Assembly (NCBI GenBank): GCA_009733775.1
Contig: WOGZ01000148.1
Span: 16,958-80,957, forward strand
Direction of reading: 5' to 3'
DNA from: Alectoria sarmentosa
Lineage: Eukaryota; Ascomycota; Lecanoromycetes; Lecanorales; Parmeliaceae
DNA: 64,000 nt
Part shown: one piece after another, positions 1 to 10,899 of the stretch
How the letters are laid out: each line of letters begins with the position of its first letter
Numbering within the stretch: position 1 is the first letter of the stretch
Notes under the pieces: generated by a model
Database searches by the model: none
Seen by the model: only the letters and a program-made list of their open reading frames with translations
Told to the model about the DNA's origin: nothing
Program-made: the position numbers and the translations under genes

Positions 1-1490
1 TTATTTTTTTAATGTCGTTTATTTTAATCATTTTTAAAAGTTTTGTTATGTAAATTTCATTATTTTCAAGTCTTGCTTTATTGTAAGTTATTTTTTTAAA
101 TATAAATTTAAACGAAAATTCAAATTTAAGTTCAAATTTTAAAAGCTCTTAAATTTTGAAATTCAAATCAACTTTTTTTAATATCATATTTGAATATTTC
201 GAAATTAGACTTTCGACCTTTTTGAGCCAATTTGAAAAGGTTGAAATGTTTATAAAAATTGTTAATCACATTAAATGAAAGCGTTAAATGCAAAACTTTT
301 TGAGTTTGATTAAATTATAATATTGAATCGAAATTAATATGATTATATTTATTAAAAGTCTTATTATTAAAATAAGAGATATTATGAATAATCGTTTAAT
401 CGTCGAGATAGAGTTTATTATCATTAAAATAAACGTCTCAATTTAAATCGAAACGCATAACAAAATTTGTATAATGATGAAAACTCGTTGCGAAGATAAT
501 TCTCAAAATAAAATCGAATATCACATTAATGTTTTTGATATTTAAGAAAAGCTCGAAGAATATAAACCTCGAAGTTTTAATATCCTTAATTTTATCATTT
601 TTAAATTAAAATCTTTTATTTTAACCGTTTGCGAAAACAAATCGCAAAAATATATCAATATTTTTATAAATGTTATTCGAAAATTCAAGAATTAATTCGA
701 TCGAGCGATTTTTCTTTTCGATGAAAATTAAAAGATTTATCATTTTTATAAGAGATTGAATTTTCAATACAATGCGTATCGCGAGAATTATATTTAAATT
801 TATAACGTTTATGATAAAGATCGTGAAATTAAATGAACGTTGAATTATGCGATAATTCGATTCTTTAATATCGTTATCAATTTATTCGATTTCATTTCGA
901 AAACGTATACGCTCGTTGTTATTATTGACGGTTTTTTTAAATATATTCAATAATTTATATTTGTTTTTATTATCGTTGAAAATGTTATCGAGCATCATAT
1001 TTAAACGAACGCAAATTTTAATAATTTTCGCATTTATATTCAAATTTGCAAATATTATATTTATTGCAAAAAGAATTAATATGATATTAACGAATGCGAT
1101 TTACGTAATAAGCGATTTAATAAATCGAATGATGCAAATAAAAAAGATCGCGAAAATCGCGATAATCGCGATAATCGTGATGATTATGATGATCATGAAA
1201 ATTATAAAAAACGTAATCGAGAAGAAAAAAATTTCGAATTCAAATTCATTAAAAAATCAAAAGATTAATTTAATAATGTTGACGCAATTGTAACGATTAT
1301 TTAATTTAAAATCGCTCGTTATTTTATCGTTTATATTGTTTTTATTATTTCTGTCGTTGTTTTCGTTATTTTTAAAATAATTTTCGAGCTCATTATAAGT
1401 TTTAACGTTTTAAATAAAAAGATTTATGAGATTATTAAATTCAAAGTGATCGATAGAGCGCATATTATTGCTTTATTCATTATAATAACA
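1..1490 (+). pseudogene. A1 Gag relic
   Basis: This stretch precedes the copia protease and aligns with 34734-33250 of A3. It is broken by RIP stops. The recognisable part is a charge-alternating Asp/Arg/Asn tract encoded by repeated cgcgataat-type units at about 1141-1225, repeated in A2 (15231-15312) and in A3 (about 33600-33525). Such basic/acidic tracts are common near Gag C-termini. I could not confirm a zinc knuckle in this family. Gag is assigned mainly from gene order. The open frame at 916-1293 is part of this relic and not an independent gene. Confidence 0.6.
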
Positions 1491-1559
1491 ATGTCTTTTC
1501 TTTGATTTCGGGATTATACATGCATTTAATATATAATTTACATTTTTTCGATTTTTAAG

Positions 1560-1790
1560 ATCTTTAAATTTTTTCAATTTTCACGTTTTATAAATGATTT
1601 TATCGATAATTGTATAATTATCGATTTTGAAAACATTAAATTTGAATGTAAGATGAATGATGTTAAGCGCATTTTAATCCTTTAAGACGTTTGATTCATG
1701 TTTAATTGCGATTTTAATCTCATTTTTGAAAGACAATTAAAAGAATAAAGATTTTTTTTAATTTTTGTTTTCGACGATATTGTCGTCGAA
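1560..1790 (+). pseudogene. A1 protease / pre-integrase relic
   Basis: A short conceptual read ends in NCDFNLI (1704-1724) followed by a Ser/Glu-Arg-Gln-Leu-like tail. This matches the conserved end of the copia aspartic-protease region (usually ...CNLISVSQL). In copia elements it separates Gag from integrase and would cut the polyprotein. The catalytic Asp-Ser-Gly triad upstream cannot be read with confidence. The same block occurs in A2 near 15640-15870 and in A3 near 33170-32950. Confidence 0.7.
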
Positions 1791-1959
1791 AAGCAACATT
1801 TTTTTTTCAAATATATTTAAAATCGTTTTTATGCGCTCGATATTTGAGGGGAAATCTTTTTAATTTTAATAATCGTTAATGAAAAGATCTTCGTTTATAA
1901 TGAGTTTTTAATTGAATTTGTTTTTAATAATTAAGAGCTTTTAAAGTCTTTATCGAAGT

Positions 1960-2870
1960 CTTAAATTAATGAAATAATTTTTCGCATATGATACGCACGT
2001 TACGATCATTTAAGCGTTCAAAATTTTAAAAAGTTGATTAAAATGTGCGTTGAAATGAATTTCTTCATTTCACTCTTCGACGATGTTTATGAATTATGTT
2101 TTGTAATTAATATGAGAGTGAAATCATATAAGCGGCACATTGTCTTTAAAAAATGATAAAACGATTTAATTTATAATGATTTTTAAGATTTATTCAATGT
2201 TTTTTAAAATGACTTTGAGTGAATAATCATTTTTTTTAACGATAAAACTTTTCGGTTTGACGTTTATTTGTTATTTAATAAATTTAATTTAACAATTTTT
2301 GTCGCGTTCAAGATGTTTTTTAATGATTCGAAATATAACAATAATAAATGTATTCGCTTTCGCATTGATTGCGATATTAAATTTAATAATTATCAAATGA
2401 AAGTTTTTCGATTATTTAAAAATATTATTTGAAAAGACATCGTGCTTGATAATTTTTAAATGAATAACAAATTTAAACGTTTAAATATTATTATTTAATG
2501 TAAAGTAAACGTTATGTTTAAAGAAAACAAGTTGTTTTAAAAGTATTGAATAAAATTCATTTGAGCGATTAATACTCTTCGCAATATTTAATTTATTATC
2601 GATCATGACGTTATCTTATTCGAGATTAATATTGAATCTTCTTTTGATATATCTCATTTACGCATCATCGATCAGATCGGTTATTATTAAATTATTTTTC
2701 GTAATATTGATTGAAAAAAATATCAAGATCGCGTCATTAAAGGGCGTTTTTTAAATTATCAAAATAAAAATTATCGTATGCTTTTAAGCAGCGATAAAAT
2801 AATTATTATTTTTAATGTTAATTGAATTAATAATGTTTTTTTCAAATTCATCTCTTTCGAATTGAGCATC
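1960..2870 (+). pseudogene. A1 integrase relic (DX35E core)
   Basis: Integrase would insert the cDNA into the genome. The core reads VAFKMFFNDSKYNNN... then RIDCD, with an Asp codon GAT at 2367-2369. The Glu position is AAA (Lys) at 2475-2477, exactly 36 codons on, so the spacing fits DX35E but the catalytic Glu is lost through G-to-A. A His-rich binding region precedes it near 1980-2100. The downstream stretch to about 2870 resembles the connector leading to RT. A2 and A3 retain this Glu, so the motif is secure across copies. Confidence 0.9.
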
Positions 2871-3399
2871 GCTGTCGTCGAGAAATAAATTAACGTTTAT
2901 CGTAATAAATGTAAGCTCGTTAAAGATATCGAGCATCAAAATAATTTTTTTTTTTTTTCATTTATAATTTCAAAAAAGAAGCGTTAAAAGAAACATATAA
3001 TTATTAAAAAAAAGGTTAATGATTTATTTAATTTCATTTTAATCTCAAAAAGGATTTTATTAAAAATCGTAATCATTTTAAACGCATTTGATTTAAAACG
3101 CGCATTTGATTTAAAATTTGTAATAAAACGATCGTTTGATACGCTCAGCGACGATATTGCGATTTTTTTAATTTTATTTATATCGACGTTTAAGTTTATC
3201 ATTCGCTTTATAATTAATAAAGTTTTTAAATTTATTTTCATTATAAAGTCATTTGAAATTATGAGATTATATCGAAATCTCATTTTGAATCCTTTCATCT
3301 TATTGATAAAGGTCGTTTTCATTAAGTTTTATGAGTTTCGAAACTTCAAAAAGGTCATGATGGATTTTTATCGTAAAATATATTAACAAATAATCATGT

Positions 3400-4130
3400 A
3401 AAATGAGATCGATTTTTTCATTATTAATGATATTTGAATCTTAATGAATCTATTTTCAAATGCGCGTGTTTTAAAAAATAAATGAGTTTATAAGGTTAAA
3501 AAAGATTTTATCGATGAGATCGTTCGATATAAAGCTCGTTGAATGATTTATGATTTCGAATAATGAAAAGAAATCGATTTTAACGAAACTTTCGTTTTGA
3601 TAATCAAATTTATAAATTATAAAATCATTTTCGCTTTTGCGGCAGTTTTGAATTAAAAATTTGAATAAATGAATGTTAAAATCGTTTTTTTATACGGCGA
3701 TGTCGAGAAAACAATTTATATGATATAATTTATGAGATTTGAAATCAAAAATAAAGAAAGCAAGGTTTATAAGTTTATAAAAACGTTATATGATTTGAAA
3801 TAATTTTCGAGAGTTTGATATAATATCTTCGCTATGTATTTTAAAAAATTAAACTTTAAATTTATTATTATTGATTTTTCGATGTTCATTAATAACATTA
3901 TCATCGTTGTTATTTATGTGAATAACATTTTGTTTATGAGTCTCGATAAAATCGACATTTAAGCGATTAAAAATAAACTTTATAAAAAGTTTAAAATGAT
4001 TAATTTGAATTTATATATTTATTATCTCGATATAATAATCGTAAAAAATCGTGTTAATCGCATTTTACGTTTTGAGTAAATAATTTATATCGAAAAGTTT
4101 CTTATCGATTATGACATAATTGAATCAATG
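3400..4130 (+). pseudogene. A1 copia reverse transcriptase relic
   Basis: This domain would copy element RNA into cDNA. It reads IVRYKAR near 3520, then a stop where Leu/Trp is expected, then DFNETF near 3585. Next come KTLYDLK near 3784 and the catalytic motif as YVNN at 3915-3926. The family has YVDD here; both Asp codons have become Asn by G-to-A change. The preceding region (about 2990-3460) is the usual copia linker to RT and is open on both strands. An antisense ORF at 2984-3322 is a shadow of it. Confidence 0.95.
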
Positions 4131-4329
4131 ATTATTTTAACGCTCATTATTAGCGACAAGTTTCATATCATTAAAGATGACTTCGTGATTATTAAAGAAT
4201 CTCGTTATATTTATTAATTTATTATCGATTCTTTCATGTATACGATGTTGAATACGCGCTCGAATATCGTTTTCGCAGTTTTAATAATCTTTCGATACGA
4301 TTTGAATCTTGATGCTTTTTATTGAAGCG

Positions 4330-4865
4330 TAATTAAACGCATTTTTTGATATCTCAATAATACGAAGAATTGATAATTTGTATTTCGAAATGATTTTAAA
4401 TCTTTTATAAATTATATCGACGTTAATTGAGTAGGCGATTAAGACATTCGATATTTCATTTTTGAATATATCTTTAATATAAATAATGCGACAATCAATT
4501 GATTCTTTAAGCGATAATTTATAATAACGTTTTTAATTTATGAGATCGAATATATCGATTAAATTTAGATTATTAAAAAAGCGGTTTAATTACGCGAATT
4601 TTTTAATTAATTTAATTCAAGCGTTAAGTGTTTTCAAATAATGATGATTTATTGCGATAATTAAGGCGTTATAACGTTAATCAAAAACCTTCAATTTCAT
4701 GCTCATATTAAGCATATTGATATTCAACATCATTATATACGAGAATAAGTCATCGCCGGGAATGTCGTTTTAAAGTATATTTTTATTAATTAATAAATAG
4801 TTGACGATCTTATCAAGGCTCTTTTTAAAAACAAATTCGAGAAATTTCGTTAATTGATCAAATTG
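4330..4865 (+). pseudogene. A1 copia RNase H relic
   Basis: RNase H would degrade the RNA strand during reverse transcription. The read near 4400-4460 aligns with the copia signature GYSDADWAGD.DTRRSTSGY: Tyr-Ile-Asp-Val-Asn, a stop in place of Trp, then V-G-D. KHIDIQHHYIRE follows at about 4705-4745 and ADDLIKALF at about 4800-4835, the normal C-terminal motifs of copia polyproteins. The stops are at Trp and Lys/Gln codons, as expected from RIP. The polyprotein ends near 4865. Confidence 0.94.
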
Positions 4866-6027
4866 AAACATCGCTTATAGATGATCTCTTACGTTAGTTT
4901 TAGAGGAGTCGTTATTATAATTTTAAAAAAGTTGTTATTATAACTTTAAAGGAGTTGTCATTATAATTTCAAAGAAATAGTTATTATTCGTGAAATCAAT
5001 TTAATATCATTATTCAATAATTTAAAGGGAGCGATTTCATTGATTTTCACAATTTGGATAATCGATCGGGTTTATTCGCAGAATCTCAATTATTAATTTT
5101 GACGTCCCTTGCGAACAAATTCTTATTTATCAAGACTCAACTTAAAGTTGATTTGTCATTATTGTATTTATAATCATAAACTTTGCGAGCATTTGTTCAG
5201 AAGATCTATATTTATGTGCGATTTAAATTTGAGAATTATATTGTTATTAAAAAAGTCGTTGTCGTCAAAATTGCTTAGCTACTCATAAAATTTTTTAATA
5301 ATATGATTTTCAAATGTTTTCAGATGTTTTTAGGCGTTATCATAATTATTATGTTTATATTTTTAGGCGTTATTGTCGTTATCATCATTATCGCAATGTA
5401 TCGGTCGTAATGTGTATGCATCTTATTAGTCATTATTGTCAAACATCATTGCTTTGAAACGACCCTTGAATCTTGCGATTGATCGCATGCATGCATATGC
5501 AATTCGAAATATTTCGTTCAATCGGAAAATTTATCCCCATATATATTCATCGATCGTGTGTCACTCGATTTTTGGTGTGTATCAAATAATTTGCAAATAA
5601 ATTTGTTAGAAAACGGTTTTTCGTCAAAAAGTGGAATTTTTTTTATATATCATCGTGACGGATATGTTCAAAAGAACATAATCGTTTTCAAATTTCGATT
5701 TTCTTCGGATTTTCATTGTTTTTATTCGGTTTTAAACATCGCGAGTTTCGAATCTCGTGTTTTGAAATTTGGGTGTTTTAAAGGATATAAGAGATGATAA
5801 GGAGATATAAAGTGATTTCACGCTTATAATTCAACGCTACGATTCACTTTTGTTATTCGACGCTAATTTTTTCACGATTATAATTCGACGTTACGATTCA
5901 TTTTTGTTATTCGACGTTGATTTTTCACGGTTATAATTTGACGTTTCGGTTCACTTTTGTTATTCGACGTTGATTTTCATTTTTATAATTCGAAGTTTCG
6001 ATTTAAAAAGATGCGAGCGAAGGGAAA
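4866..6027 (+). other. A1 3' noncoding region with polypurine tract
   Basis: About 1.16 kb lies between the end of RNase H and the 3' LTR, unusually long for a copia element. It is homologous in A2, A3, B1 and B2, so families A and B share it. Near 4900-4985 short T/A-rich blocks repeat around 'ggagtcgttattataa'-like units. Three imperfect copies of a ttcacgattataattcgacgtt unit lie at about 5815-6000. The purine run gcgaagggaaa at 6017-6027 directly abuts the LTR and is the likely plus-strand primer. ORFs at 5558-5797 and 5957-6205 are not conserved as proteins. Confidence 0.8.
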
Positions 6028-6163
6028 TGTTGAAATTTCGAATTATGTGATGTCAAGCCTTGACGTCACGTGCACATTATTAATGCGTTCATATATAAAT
6101 CGCTCTTTCTTTCGTAATACTTTTAAAGCAATACAATTAAGTGTCCTACTCCATATTTTGACA
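6028..6163 (+). repeat. A1 3' LTR (136 bp)
   Basis: It begins TGTTGAAATT and ends TATTTTGACA, the TG...CA ends of an LTR, and follows a polypurine tract. The same 134-136-bp sequence bounds A3 on both sides and ends A2. It keeps CpA and TpG dinucleotides better than the body, so it is lightly RIPed. No leader follows it, which makes it a 3' LTR. Confidence 0.93.
6048..6068. promoter_or_regulatory. CRE-type palindrome in family A LTR
   Basis: A 21-bp inverted repeat centred on one base carries TGA(C/T)GTCA on each arm. An overlapping CACGTG follows at 6067-6072. It is conserved in A3 (36148-36168). TGACGTCA is the ATF/CREB-type bZIP site and CACGTG a bHLH/bZIP site. Regulation by such factors is inferred from sequence only. 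Confidence 0.6.
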
Positions 6164-6279
6164 GATTTCTCAATAATTCAATTATTTTTTTCATTAATTA
6201 AATAATAATAAAGATAGTTCAAATTATCGAGATAATTCGAATTATTAAAGCGATTCGAATTATCGAGAAAATCGTAATT

Positions 6280-6860
6280 CTTTTTTTCGAGAAAGGAAAG
6301 ATCTTCAATTTGATAATAATCGAAATAATAATATTAATAAAATGTTAATTATGCTTCTTTTCAATCGACGATCGTTTATTATAAAAAATCTCAAGATTTA
6401 TATTTAAAAGGCGATTATGAAATATATTAATTTAATGAATTTTAAGATAAGAAATTCGATTTTATTTTGAATAATTTCGAGTATTATGTTAATGTTTATA
6501 ATGAATTATTAATATTTATAAATCAATTTGAAAACGATAAGAAGAACGTTAATATCGATGTTAATATTTATTATACGTTAACGAATTATTTCAATTCGTA
6601 TTTTATGGAATTATGATTAATGAAATTTAAAATGTGTCGAAAATGTAAAGAAGGTTTTTTTTCGGAAAATAAATTATATGTTTATTTTAAAGTTTGCAAA
6701 AATAAGATTAAAAATATCAATAAAATCGTTTTCAATTTTGTGATCGACGATTTCAAAAATGTCATTTTTATCGATGATTCGAAAATCGCATTTGTTATTC
6801 TCGTTATAAAGATTATGATAATTTTTGTTAATAATAATGAAATTGTTAATGACGAATAAG
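6280..6860 (+). pseudogene. Gypsy Gag tail with C2H2-like zinc finger
   Basis: A short open read gives CRKCKEGFFSENKLYVY followed by FKVCK. Cys codons stand at 6635 and 6644 and the terminal Cys at 6695. The two expected His codons read Tyr, which is CAT-to-TAT. A Cys-X2-Cys...NKLH.H...C finger just before the protease is, to my knowledge, found in several ascomycete gypsy families. The upstream Asn/Ser-rich stretch fits Gag. An antisense ORF at 6682-7131 is a shadow. Confidence 0.72.
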
Positions 6861-6959
6861 AGGAGATCGAAAAAACGACATATTTCGTAAATTTCGAATA
6901 TTTTATTATTGAATTAATATCGGAAAAGACATCGAATATAAGACTCGTTTTTAAAAAAT

Positions 6960-7360
6960 AACATTTCGTTATTTTAATAATGTTTTTTGCCTTGCGAAGA
7001 ATTAAAATCATTATTTGCGTGAATTTAAAATGCATTATATCGTTGATTGATAAAAAATTCTTGAAAATTTTTTTATTAAATGTTTTAATTAAAAAGATTA
7101 AAATGAGTATTAACATTAAAAGAATCGACATTTTTAAATATATGATTAATGATTATTGTCTTCTCGATTTATACATTTTTAATACATTTAATAATTAATA
7201 ATTAATAATTTATATACGCAGAGAGGTGTATATTGTTGATGATTTTAAAGCAAAAATATTTTTAAAAACGAATATTTTAGGTTTAAAGTGTATAAACATT
7301 GACGTTAACGAGAAAAAGTTATTAATCAAAAATTATAATGATTTGATAACGAACATTTAA
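6960..7360 (+). pseudogene. Gypsy aspartic protease relic
   Basis: Retroviral-type protease that would cleave the polyprotein. The read KCIISLIDKKFLK (about 7029-7067) lies where the family has a Cys-rich SLIDR.FL motif following the active site. NDYCLLDLYIF follows near 7145-7180, then a V-Y-I-V-D-D-F-K-A-K-like stretch near 7225-7255. The catalytic Asp itself cannot be placed with certainty. Confidence 0.75.
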
Positions 7361-7829
7361 ATTAAAATTAAAGATAATGTTGATATATAACGAATCGTAT
7401 ATAATCAAAAGAGAATTATGATTTTTTTCAAATTAATAATAAGAATATTTATCGAATTACGTATTTTAACGTTTTTATTAAATAAAGATTATTTGTTCGA
7501 ATTTAATTATGCGAGAGTTTATGTTTACATAATAAACGTCGAAATTCTTTTCATTTATATTAAAAACGATATTGATATTGTTAAAATCGTATCTCGATAT
7601 TTCAATTTAAATATCATTATTGAATATAACGTCGATTTATGTTTTATTATTTATTTAAATGATCACGATTTAATGACGGAAAGTTGAGAATTAAAGATTA
7701 ACGCGTCAAAAGATAATTTTGATATTAAAATAAAAAACGATATTTTAATGTGTGACATCGAGAAACAAATTGTTAATTTGAAAACCTTAATAATCGAATA
7801 TGTTGATATTTAAAAAAACATCGATGAGA

Positions 7830-8545
7830 TCGTAAACGTCTCAAAAGATGATTTTATGAGAATTAATTTGAACATCGATTGAAATTTCACGTTGGTTTTC
7901 AAATTCGTTTAAAGAATTTATTCGTTTGACGCGATAAATAAAAAGGCAATTGATAAAGAATTTGATAAATTATATGCGTAAAATAAAATGAAATGAATAA
8001 CGAAACTTATTTCTTTCTTTTGATTTGTGTTTATGATTTAAAAATCGATATTTGAAAAATCGAAAAAGTTGTTAAAAAAAATCAAAAATAATGATAAATA
8101 TTCGTGAATTTAATCGAATTATTATCACGGATTTTTATTTATTGTCGTTATAAGACGATATAATTAACTTGTTGCAAGGTATAAAATGCATTAATATTCT
8201 CGATGATTTATTTTTCTTTTTTCAATTTGACGTTTGATTTGAAAATTAACATAAACAAATGATCGCTTTTTATCGAGAATTCGAATATTTTAAAATTATT
8301 ATAATGAATTTTAAAAGTTCGTTATTATATGTGCAACGTATTATAAATAAAGAATTGAAATCTTTTAAAAACTTCGTCAAAGTTTATATCGACGATTTGA
8401 TAATATTTTCAAAAAACTTCGAATTACATATTAAGCATTTTCGTAAGCTTTTTCAATTGTTAAAAAAATTAAAAATTATCATTAATTTAAAAAAGACATT
8501 TTTGAATTATTTAAATGTTATTTTTTTCGAATAAAAGATCGACGT
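7830..8545 (+). pseudogene. Gypsy reverse transcriptase relic with intact YIDD
   Basis: The stretch 8259-8534 is still open. It reads YVQRIINKEL, then FVKVYIDDLIIFSKN, then HIKHFRKLFQLLKKLK, the thumb-proximal half of gypsy RT. The catalytic YIDD at 8395-8406 is untouched. The N-terminal fingers (about 7860-8250) are broken by stops. The protein would copy genomic RNA to DNA. It is clearly Ty3/gypsy-like, unlike the YVDD copia RTs elsewhere in the window. Confidence 0.95.
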
Positions 8546-8559
8546 TTTTGAATTATTCA

Positions 8560-9140
8560 CGATAAAAAAACGAATTGAAATTTTAATGAATATCAAGTTT
8601 TTTGTCGATTTCGAAATTTTAAAATATTATTTCGAATTAATAAGATGAATAAAAATCAAAATTATATATTATGCGCAGAAGACGGAGTCTTTTTAATAAA
8701 AAAAAATCTTTTTATTAAAAAGGTCGTTTATCGTTAAAAGACAAAAACGGCGAGAGTTTATTAAGAAAATTTTTATCGATAAAAGATAATTATTATTTGA
8801 TTCCTTTCGTTTATTATAAGATTTTTTCTTTTTATCAAACTTTTTAATACATTTTAATCGAAAATAACGAATTTATATCGATATCGACGTTTTTAAAAAG
8901 CGCGATTTTGATGTTTATGTATATCATATTAAAGATAATTTCGAAGATAATGAATTTTTCAAAAACGATATTATATTAATATTTTTTTTTTTAAATCGTT
9001 AAATAACGTCGAATTTCGTTATTAATTAATCGAATTGAAGGTTATCAAATTAATTTAAACAATTCGCAAAATTAAACATTATATTGATAATTCGTTATAT
9101 ATCATAATCGTATATATGAATCATTTAATAATAATTAACA
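8560..9140 (+). pseudogene. Gypsy RNase H relic
   Basis: Downstream of RT the read includes YYAQKTE near 8660-8680, a K-R...R-K basic stretch and YIDIDVFKK near 8875-8900. Near 9060-9110 it reads IRKIKHYIDNS. These correspond to the YYAQ.A.PL, IDLDASK and IRKIRH motifs of gypsy RNase H in fungal elements. Some stops stand at Gln/Trp positions. Confidence 0.85.
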
Positions 9141-9479
9141 TTATCAAATAAATTAATTTGATATCGTTTTTGATAAATAAATTGAATTTACGCTTGATAA
9201 AAACATTATAATATTTATTATAATTTAAATTTGATGTTCATTATAAACTTAATAAATAATATATAATATCGAATATTTTTTTTAAATTCATGAATGAATA
9301 GATATTCGAAAAAGATATGTCAATTTCGAAAAAAAAACATTTTTGATAAGATATTTGTTTTTAACGAATTTTTAATAAAGATATTAAAAGAATTTAAGAT
9401 GAGAATTCAAGCTTTTTATATTAAAGATAAAAAATGAATCAAAATATGAAAGATGTTAAAAGACGAGAATTTAATTTTT

Positions 9480-10300
9480 GATATTTAATTTCATCTCGTT
9501 AACGATTTATTATATTTCACGAATTTTTTTGATAAAATGCGACTTTGCTTATTTAAGAAGTTTGAAAAAAAGATTTTTTAATAAATATATGATGAAAATG
9601 CATATATCGTATTCAATAAAACGTATAAAATGATCACGAATAATTATTTTTTTAGGAAATTTACTCGTCGATTTCATTATTATATTTATCATTATTATAA
9701 ATGCAACATTAATCAAATAAAACGTTATATAAAATACGATTTACTCATTTTTATAATCAAGTCGTTAATATCGCATCATATGATTGTCGTTGATTTTATA
9801 TTAACATTATCAAAAACAATAAAAAAAATGAACATTATCATATTAATAATTTATAAATTTTTCAAAAAGATTATTTTTATTTTTGATAAAAACATCTTTT
9901 CAACGAAGAATTAAATCGAAATCTTTTTGAATGAAATTATCGATTGAGATTTGTCGATAACATTTATCTTTGATCGCGACAAAAAATTCATATTCGTTTT
10001 TTGAAAATTCATTTTCAAAAAATTAAACGTTAATTTTTTAATTAATACGATATATTATTTATAAATCGATAATGAATTAAAAAAAATTAATCAAATGATC
10101 GAAATTGTTTTGCGTTATTGATTGACGAATAACTTTATCGTTAATTAAATAAAATATTTATTATGTTTATATGATATATTTAACAATTTATCGAACTCGA
10201 TCATAAAATTAAATGTAAATAAAATCGTTTACGATTATCATCTTCGCGATATTTTTTTATTATTAATTTTAAATCAAATTCGAGATAACGAGTTTTTATC
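9480..10300 (+). pseudogene. Gypsy integrase relic
   Basis: The open part 9630-9914 reads RKFTRRFHYYIYHYYKCN. This is the end of the HHCC zinc-binding region, with the first Cys altered to Tyr. IVVDFILTL follows, with the first catalytic Asp near 9793. KKIIFIFDKN follows, a typical gypsy integrase core. The region after 9930 continues with stops. The protein would insert the cDNA; in chromoviruses the C-terminal chromodomain guides it to heterochromatin. Confidence 0.9.
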
Positions 10301-10669
10301 AAAATGATTTATTAATGTTAAAGACGCGAAAAAAGTAATCGTTTAAATTAACGTTAAAACGAAAATTGTTTATAATGTTCATTATCGATCAATTTCTATT
10401 AATAAAAATAAAAAGATATTTTTAAAGTTTCATCACGAATATAATTTATTTAAAATTTTCAATTTCAAATTTGTTAATCAAAGAGTAAACTCGTTCAAGG
10501 TTTTTCAAAAAATCAACAATTTGATATACAAAATAGACGTATCGATTTATTAATAAATTCATTTCGTTATATCGATTACGTAATTCGAATTAACGTTTAA
10601 AAACGAAAATTTATATAATCGCTTTGCTCGATTTAATCATTCATTAATAATTATCAAATTTAATGAAAA

Positions 10670-10870
10670 ATGATATGAATATATTATAAAAAAGTTAATT
10701 GATAAGCGTCAACGTCGTTATGAAACGAGAAAATCGATAATTAAATATTTCGTACGATAATTAAAATGAAGATCAAAATTCGATTAATAATATAAAAATG
10801 ATTTATTGAAAAATGCAAAGGATTTGATTAACGGATATGAAAAGATTCATATATTCGAATAATAAATCTC
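10670..10870 (+). pseudogene. Gypsy integrase C-terminal chromodomain relic
   Basis: The read KKLIDKRQRRYETRKS, then KYFVR, then DLLKNAKDLINGYEK matches the fungal chromovirus chromodomain pattern: (V)EKL.D.R.RR...YLVRW.GY, then DL..A.EL...YE. A stop replaces the Trp of the aromatic cage after VR, as RIP would produce. Chromodomains bind methylated histone H3 tails and can target integration to heterochromatin. Confidence 0.85.
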
Positions 10871-10899
10871 AAAACGTGATTAATTAAAGAAAAATGTTA

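Larger units (their letters stand above)
1..6163 (+). mobile_element. Ty1/copia family A, copy A1 (5' end outside window)
   Basis: LTR retrotransposon relic in copia order: Gag, protease, integrase, RT, RNase H, 3' noncoding region, 3' LTR. Aligned with full-length A3 (7,477 bp, 28712-36188), base 1 falls about 1.46 kb into the element, so the 5' LTR and leader are missing here. Gln, Arg and Trp codons have turned into stops and Asp into Asn, as RIP does. A1 keeps more C and G than A2, so it is the less damaged plus-strand copy. No target duplication can be tested with one end absent. Confidence 0.93.

Noticed and set aside
2984..3322. Minus-strand ORF of 112 codons, recurring at 17069-17332 and, as plus strand, at 31429-31737
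   Set aside because: It recurs only because it lies antisense to the copia linker before RT in A1, A2 and A3. The sense strand reads into the conserved RT, and the antisense product has no motif.
5558..6205. Two plus-strand ORFs (79 and 82 codons) in A1 near the 3' LTR
   Set aside because: The frames are not preserved in A2, A3 or B copies and the second runs through the LTR; this is noncoding element DNA.
6682..7131. Minus-strand ORF of 149 codons in the gypsy region
   Set aside because: The plus strand carries the C2H2 finger and protease motifs in the same place. The antisense frame is open because RIP removes C/G and rarely makes stops on that frame.
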